Assembly: GCF_003236315.1 (NCBI RefSeq)
Contig: NZ_POTY01000014.1
Coordinates: forward strand, 1-48,593
Length of the DNA: 48,593 bases
Direction: 5' to 3'
DNA from: Micromonospora craterilacus
GTDB taxonomy: Bacteria; Actinomycetota; Actinomycetes; Mycobacteriales; Micromonosporaceae
Part shown: positions 44,521-48,593 of the stretch, in pieces
Position numbering within the stretch: position 1 is the stretch's first letter
Layout of the letters: the number at the start of each line of letters is the position of its first letter
Notes under the pieces: generated by a model
The model's input: the letters and a program-made list of their open reading frames with translations, nothing else
Databases searched by the model: none
What the model was told of the DNA's origin: nothing
Program-made: the position numbers and the translations under genes

Positions 44521-46266
44521 TCAGCGGCCGAGCCGGCGGCGAACCATGCCGACCACCTCGGTGATCTCGGCGATCCGCAGCACGTTGGCCAGGCCGAGGT
44601 ACGTGCCACCGATCACCGCGCCGCCCACCAGCAGCTGCACGATCGCCTCGGCCCACGTCGGCGTGTCACCACCGGGAAGCAGAGCGATCACCAGCAGGCC
44701 GGCCAGGGCGGCACCGAGCGCGGCGAGCACCACCCGGCCGAGCGTACGCATGATCGCGCCCAGCCCGATGCGACCCACCCGGGGGCGCAGCAGCCAGGCC
44801 GAGGCGATGGCGGCGGCCAGGTAGGAGACGGTGTTGCCGATCATCATTCCGGCACCCGCGAAGCTCGTCGAGAAGGCGAGGAAGAGGACGACCTGCACGG
44901 CGACGCGGAGCGCCACCACCGGGATGTTGATCAGTGCCGGGGTGCGGGTGTCGGGCAGCGCGTAGAAGGCGAAGGTGAACAGCTGGCTGATCGCGAACGG
45001 GACCAGTCCGATCGCGGCGACCAGCAGCACGGTCGAGGTGGCTATCGCGTTGTCCGCGGTGAAGGCTCCGTAACGGAAGACCACCACCGAGATCGGTGCG
45101 GCCAGCACGGCGTAGCAGACCGCGATCGGTGCGAGCACTGCGCTGACCGTCCGGGTACCCCGGCTCAGGTCGCCGGTGAAGTCGTGGAATCGGCCGTCGG
45201 CCGCGGCGGCGCTCATCCGCGGCATCAGCGCCGTGATGATCGAGACGGCGATGATGCCGTGCGCCATCATCAGCAGCAGGAACACGTTGTTGTAGATCAG
45301 CAGACCGGCATTGTCCTCGCCCGCCGCCCGGGTGAGCAGGTTGACCACCACGAAGAGGCCGAGCTGGTTGACCGCCACGTAGCAGAACATCCAGCCACCG
45401 AGCTGGCCCAACTCGCGCAGCCCCAGTGCCCGGAAGTCGAACCGCAGCTTCCATCGGAAGCCGACCTTGCGTAGCGCCGGAAGCAGGCCGGCGGCCTGCA
45501 CCGCAACGCCGAGCAGCGTCCCCCCGCCGATCAGGAGAATCTGGTCCAGCCCGACGTCGGCGGGCTGCCGGGCCTGGGCGCCGTAGAAGAGGATGTAGAG
45601 GCCGAACGTGGCGATGGCCACCAGGTTGTTCAGGATCGGCGCCCACATCGGCGCCGCGAAGTGGCCCCGTGTATTCAGTACGGCCGCGATCAGCGCGCTG
45701 ATGCCGGTGAAGAACAGCATCGGCAGCATCAGGTACGAGAGCTTGGTGACCAGCCCCGTGTAGTGAACATCCTTGCCGCTGGCGTAGATGCTGGTGAGCA
45801 CCGGTGCCGAGATCACCGCGATCAGCGCGGCGGCGGCGAGCGCGACCACCGCCAGGGTCAACAGCCGCTGCGCGTACGCCTGCCCCTGGTCCTGGTCGAG
45901 CTTGCGTCGTCGCACCAGCACCGGGATCAGCACGCTCGTCAGGACGCCGCCGAGAAGGAACTCGTACACCTGCTGCGGCAGGAACATGGCGGTCGTGAAC
46001 GCGTTGCCGATCAGGTTGCCGAGGGCCGCACCGATCATGAGATTTCGGATGAAGCCGGTTCCCCGGCTGATCAGACTGCCGACCGCCATCACCGCGCTGT
46101 TGGCCGCGGCGCTGGATTCGGCAACCTGTTCCTGGGGCGGCGCGACCGCCTCGGCCGCCGGCTGGTTCAGCGGTTCGGCGGAGATGAACGTGGCGCCGTC
46201 ATCCGGCCGGCCGCCGGGCGCGCCACCCTGCGCGGCGTTCGCGCTGCGGTAGAGCCCGCCGCTCAT
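44521..46266 (-). CDS. murJ: Lipid II flippase MurJ (MviN)
   Basis: 581 aa from the ATG at 46266, with GGAGG 5 bp upstream. Moves lipid II across the membrane for peptidoglycan synthesis. After a ~55-residue polar N-terminus come about fourteen hydrophobic helices of the MOP superfamily, beginning SAVMAVGSLISRGTGFIRNLMIGAALG (conserved Arg residues) with AFTTAMFLPQQVYEFLLGGVLTSVLIPVL and NTRGHFAAPMWAPILNN. The C-terminus ends MVRRRLGR without the pseudokinase extension present in mycobacteria; that part is encoded by the next gene downstream. cca is divergent, 125 bp away. Confidence 0.94.
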   Translation of the reverse strand: MSGGLYRSANAAQGGAPGGRPDDGATFISAEPLNQPAAEAVAPPQEQVAESSAAANSAVMAVGSLISRGTGFIRNLMIGAALGNLIGNAFTTAMFLPQQVYEFLLGGVLTSVLIPVLVRRRKLDQDQGQAYAQRLLTLAVVALAAAALIAVISAPVLTSIYASGKDVHYTGLVTKLSYLMLPMLFFTGISALIAAVLNTRGHFAAPMWAPILNNLVAIATFGLYILFYGAQARQPADVGLDQILLIGGGTLLGVAVQAAGLLPALRKVGFRWKLRFDFRALGLRELGQLGGWMFCYVAVNQLGLFVVVNLLTRAAGEDNAGLLIYNNVFLLLMMAHGIIAVSIITALMPRMSAAAADGRFHDFTGDLSRGTRTVSAVLAPIAVCYAVLAAPISVVVFRYGAFTADNAIATSTVLLVAAIGLVPFAISQLFTFAFYALPDTRTPALINIPVVALRVAVQVVLFLAFSTSFAGAGMMIGNTVSYLAAAIASAWLLRPRVGRIGLGAIMRTLGRVVLAALGAALAGLLVIALLPGGDTPTWAEAIVQLLVGGAVIGGTYLGLANVLRIAEITEVVGMVRRRLGR

Positions 46267-46391
46267 CTGTGCCTCCAAGGGGTACGCCGGAGCCGGCACC
46301 GGCCCGCACGCCACAGACCTTAGTCAACCTCGGCCCGATACCCGCGCCCGGCGGAGGAGATGCCGGTCAGGACCGATAGGCTGCTGATCCC
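46267..46391. promoter_or_regulatory. Divergent promoter region, murJ/cca
   Basis: 125 bp. On the plus strand TAGGCT (46377-46382) ends only 9 bp before the cca ATG, so a start near the codon itself, and thus a near-leaderless mRNA, is possible. No good -35 is seen. Confidence 0.35.
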
Positions 46392-47852
46392 ATGTCCGAA
46401 GCCGCCGCATCCCACATGACCGACCGCCGCGAACTCACCGCCGCGCAACGCAACGCCGTCGCCGAACTGCTCCGGGTCTCCCCGGTCGCCGACGAGTTGG
46501 GTCGCCGGTTCGCCGCCGCCGGTCACGAACTGCACCTCGTGGGCGGTTCGGTACGCGACGCCCTGCTCGGCCGGCTCGGCGAGGACCTCGACTTCTGCAC
46601 CGACGCGCACCCCGACCAGACGCTGGGCATCGTGCGCGGCTGGGCCGAGGCGATCTGGGAGACCGGTCGCGAGTTCGGCACCATCGGCTGCCAGCGCGAC
46701 GGGCTGCGGCTGGAGATCACCACCTTCCGCGCGGAGTCGTACGACCAGGTCAGCCGCAACCCGGTGGTCGAGTACGGCACCAGCCTGACCGAGGACCTGC
46801 GGCGGCGGGACTTCACCATCAACGCGATGGCGGTGAGCCTGCCCGAGCACCGGTTCACCGACCCGTACGGCGGCCTGGCCGACCTGGCCGCGAAGGTGGT
46901 GCGTACCCCGGGCACGCCGGCGGAGTCGTTCGGTGACGACCCGCTGCGGATGCTGCGGGCCGCCCGCTTCGCCGCGCAGTTGCGCTTCGCGGTGCACCCG
47001 GACGCGCACGCGGCGATGAACCGGATGGCGGCCGACCTGGACCGGATCACCGCCGAGCGGATCCGGGACGAGTTCACCAAGCTGCTCACCGGCGCCGACC
47101 CGATCACCGGGCTGCGGCTGCTGGTCGACACCGGTCTGGCCGAGCGCTTCCTGCCGGAGCTGACCGGGCTGAAGCTCGAGATCGACGAGCACGCCCAGCA
47201 CAAGGACGTCTACGAGCACACCCTCACGGTGGTGCGCAACGCGATGTCGTACGAGCAGGACGGGCCGGACTTCATCCTGCGGATGGCCGCCCTGATGCAC
47301 GACATCGGTAAGCCGGCCACCAAGTCGGTCGGCCCGGACGGGCGGGTCAGCTTCCACCACCACGAGGTGGTCGGCGCCCGGTTGACCAAGACGCGGATGA
47401 AGGCGCTGCGCTATCCGAAGGACGTGACCGGCAAGGTCACCGCGCTGGTCGCGCTGCACCTGCGGTTCTACGGGTACGGCCGGGGCGAGTGGACCGACTC
47501 GGCGGTGCGCCGGTACGTGACCGACGCCGGTGACCTACTGTCCCGGCTGCACAAGCTGACCCGGTCGGACTGCACCACCCGCAACCGGCGCAAGGCGGCC
47601 CAGCTGGCGGCCGACTACGACGCGCTGGAGGAGCGGATCGCCCGGATCGCCGCCGATGAGGACCTGGCCCGGGTCCGGCCCGACCTCGACGGAAACGCGA
47701 TCATGGAGTTGCTCGGCGTGCCGCCCGGACCGATCGTGGGGCGGGCCTGGAAGCACCTGAAGGATCTGCGGCTGGAGCGCGGGCCGCTGGACCGCGACAC
47801 CGCCGAGGCCGAACTGCTGCGCTGGGCCCGCGACGAGGGCCTGCGCGACTGA
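46392..47852 (+). CDS. cca: CCA tRNA nucleotidyltransferase
   Basis: 486 aa. Adds or repairs the 3' CCA of tRNAs without a template. Class II poly(A) polymerase/CCA domain: LHLVGGSVRDALLGRLGEDLDFCTDA, with the GGxVRD motif and DxD metal Asp pair, then FRAESYD, RRRDFTINAMA, DPYGGLADL and DDPLRMLRAARFAAQLRF. A C-terminal HD domain follows (EHTLTVVRNAMSYE, MAALMHDIGKPATKS and HHHEVVGARL). The tRNA-Ile in this window lacks an encoded CCA. A hairpin follows the stop. ATG at 46392; there is no clear ribosome-binding site, see the promoter entry. Confidence 0.93.
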   Translation: MSEAAASHMTDRRELTAAQRNAVAELLRVSPVADELGRRFAAAGHELHLVGGSVRDALLGRLGEDLDFCTDAHPDQTLGIVRGWAEAIWETGREFGTIGCQRDGLRLEITTFRAESYDQVSRNPVVEYGTSLTEDLRRRDFTINAMAVSLPEHRFTDPYGGLADLAAKVVRTPGTPAESFGDDPLRMLRAARFAAQLRFAVHPDAHAAMNRMAADLDRITAERIRDEFTKLLTGADPITGLRLLVDTGLAERFLPELTGLKLEIDEHAQHKDVYEHTLTVVRNAMSYEQDGPDFILRMAALMHDIGKPATKSVGPDGRVSFHHHEVVGARLTKTRMKALRYPKDVTGKVTALVALHLRFYGYGRGEWTDSAVRRYVTDAGDLLSRLHKLTRSDCTTRNRRKAAQLAADYDALEERIARIAADEDLARVRPDLDGNAIMELLGVPPGPIVGRAWKHLKDLRLERGPLDRDTAEAELLRWARDEGLRD

Positions 47853-47860
47853 CAGTACGA

Positions 47861-47878
47861 CGAAACGCCAGCGTTTCG
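47861..47878 (+). terminator. Short hairpin after cca
   Basis: CGAAACGC (47861-47868) and GCGTTTCG (47871-47878), 8 bp after the stop. The loop would be very small; no T-run follows. Weak terminator candidate. Confidence 0.4.
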
Positions 47879-48024
47879 ACCGAAAGGTTGACGCGGGTCG
47901 CTGCGCCCGTCGTTCATGATGTTGAGACGGCCGCTCCCTCACCATCCTTTTGAGGAGCGGCACGACCCATCTTCGTGCCGACCGGCCACAGGGCACGGTC
48001 GACGACCAACGGGGAGACCACCTA

Positions 48025-48593
48025 GTGAAACGCCGAGGCGCACTGCGCCGTTCGGCGGCGGCGGGGCTCGCCCTCGCCACCGCCTCGTCCATCCTCACCG
48101 TCGCCTCCGGTGGTGCCGTGACGGCCGCCCCATCCGATGAGCCGCGGCCCAGGGTGCAAAGCACCGACAACCTCGGCGCCGTGCCGGACCGCTACATCGT
48201 CGTCCTCAAGGACCAGGGCGCCGGTGCCAGTGCGATCCGGACCGTCGCGGCGGCGCTCGCCAGAGCGAACGGCGGCACCGTCCGGCAGGTGTACGGCAAC
48301 GCGCTCAACGGCTACTCGGCCACCATGAACCAGCGTCAGGCCGAGAAGTTGGCGGCCAACCCTGCCGTGGCCTACGTCGAGCAGGTCCGCCGCGTTTCGG
48401 CCAGCGGCACCCAGAGCAGCCCGCCGTCCTGGGGTCTCGACCGGATGGACCAGGCTTCGGCGAAGCTGAACGGGAGCTACAAGTACCCGAACACCGGCAG
48501 CAAGGTCACCGCTTACATCCTGGACACCGGCATCAACACTGCCCACCAGGACTTCGGTGGCCGGGCCAGCATGGGTTACGACGCCATCAACCC
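48025..48593 (+). CDS. Secreted subtilisin-like serine peptidase (S8), 3'-truncated by the window edge
   Basis: The frame is open to the last base; 189 codons are visible. The GTG start has ggggaga 7 bp upstream. Signal peptide: VKRRGALRRSAAAGLALATASS... with likely cleavage near residues 33-35 (VTAAP). An I9 inhibitor-type propeptide follows (about 50-122: VPDRYIVVLKD, then NGYSATMNQRQAEKLAANPAVAYVEQ). The mature enzyme starts near SSPPSWGLDRMDQ, and the catalytic Asp is in AYILDTGI (about 167). The propeptide acts as chaperone and inhibitor and is removed on activation. The His and Ser of the triad lie outside the window. It resembles the proteinase K/aqualysin branch. Confidence 0.92.
   Translation, partial: MKRRGALRRSAAAGLALATASSILTVASGGAVTAAPSDEPRPRVQSTDNLGAVPDRYIVVLKDQGAGASAIRTVAAALARANGGTVRQVYGNALNGYSATMNQRQAEKLAANPAVAYVEQVRRVSASGTQSSPPSWGLDRMDQASAKLNGSYKYPNTGSKVTAYILDTGINTAHQDFGGRASMGYDAIN

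Overview
The window is a high-GC actinobacterial chromosome segment centred on the replication origin. Gene order and content suggest the family Micromonosporaceae (Micromonospora-like). This is an inference from synteny: rpmH, oriC, dnaA-dnaN-gnd-recF-dciA, gyrB-gyrA, a DUF3566 gene, tRNA-Ile, DLW-39, tRNA-Ala on one side, and rnpA-yidD-yidC-jag-rsmG-parA-parB on the other. No transposase, integrase, phage gene or CRISPR array was seen.

Left flank (1-10.6 kb, the most accessory part): a CtpI/CtpH-type P-type ATPase cut by the window edge, a Sua5-type t6A enzyme, a PAP2-family membrane phosphatase, a small secreted four-cysteine protein, a lipoprotein, an ArsR-like regulator and a GT87 mannosyltransferase. 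From 10.6 to 16.7 kb, on the minus strand, lie tRNA-Ala, DLW-39, tRNA-Ile, DUF3566, gyrA and gyrB. From 17.2 to 24.3 kb lie one unknown gene and the replication cluster dciA-recF-gnd-dnaN-dnaA, with oriC between dnaN and dnaA (about 21.8-22.4 kb).

Right flank: from 24.9 to 28.5 kb the plus-strand run rpmH-rnpA-yidD-yidC-jag-rsmG covers ribosome, RNase P and membrane insertion functions. It is followed by parA-parB, whose neighbourhood holds five parS sites. Between 31.1 and 33.1 kb no convincing gene is visible; that interval has tandem repeats, three parS sites and DnaA boxes, and is followed by a HIT-like protein. From 34.5 to 46.3 kb lie envelope and redox genes: a D-Ala-D-Ala ligase homologue, an aminotransferase, GNAT, CwlM, TrxA, TrxB (behind a SigR/SigH-like promoter), a probable anti-sigma factor, SigM, a membrane pseudokinase and MurJ. 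The CCA-adding enzyme and the start of a secreted subtilisin close the window.

The genes nearest oriC mostly point away from it, so transcription and replication run together. The main structural interest is the distribution of replication and segregation sites. Perfect TTATCCACA DnaA boxes lie outside the origin: in pairs between gyrB and gyrA and between murJ and the pseudokinase, mixed with parS downstream of parB, and singly upstream of dnaA. The origin itself is built mostly from divergent boxes, four of them spaced by one helical turn. No clearly new multi-gene system was found.
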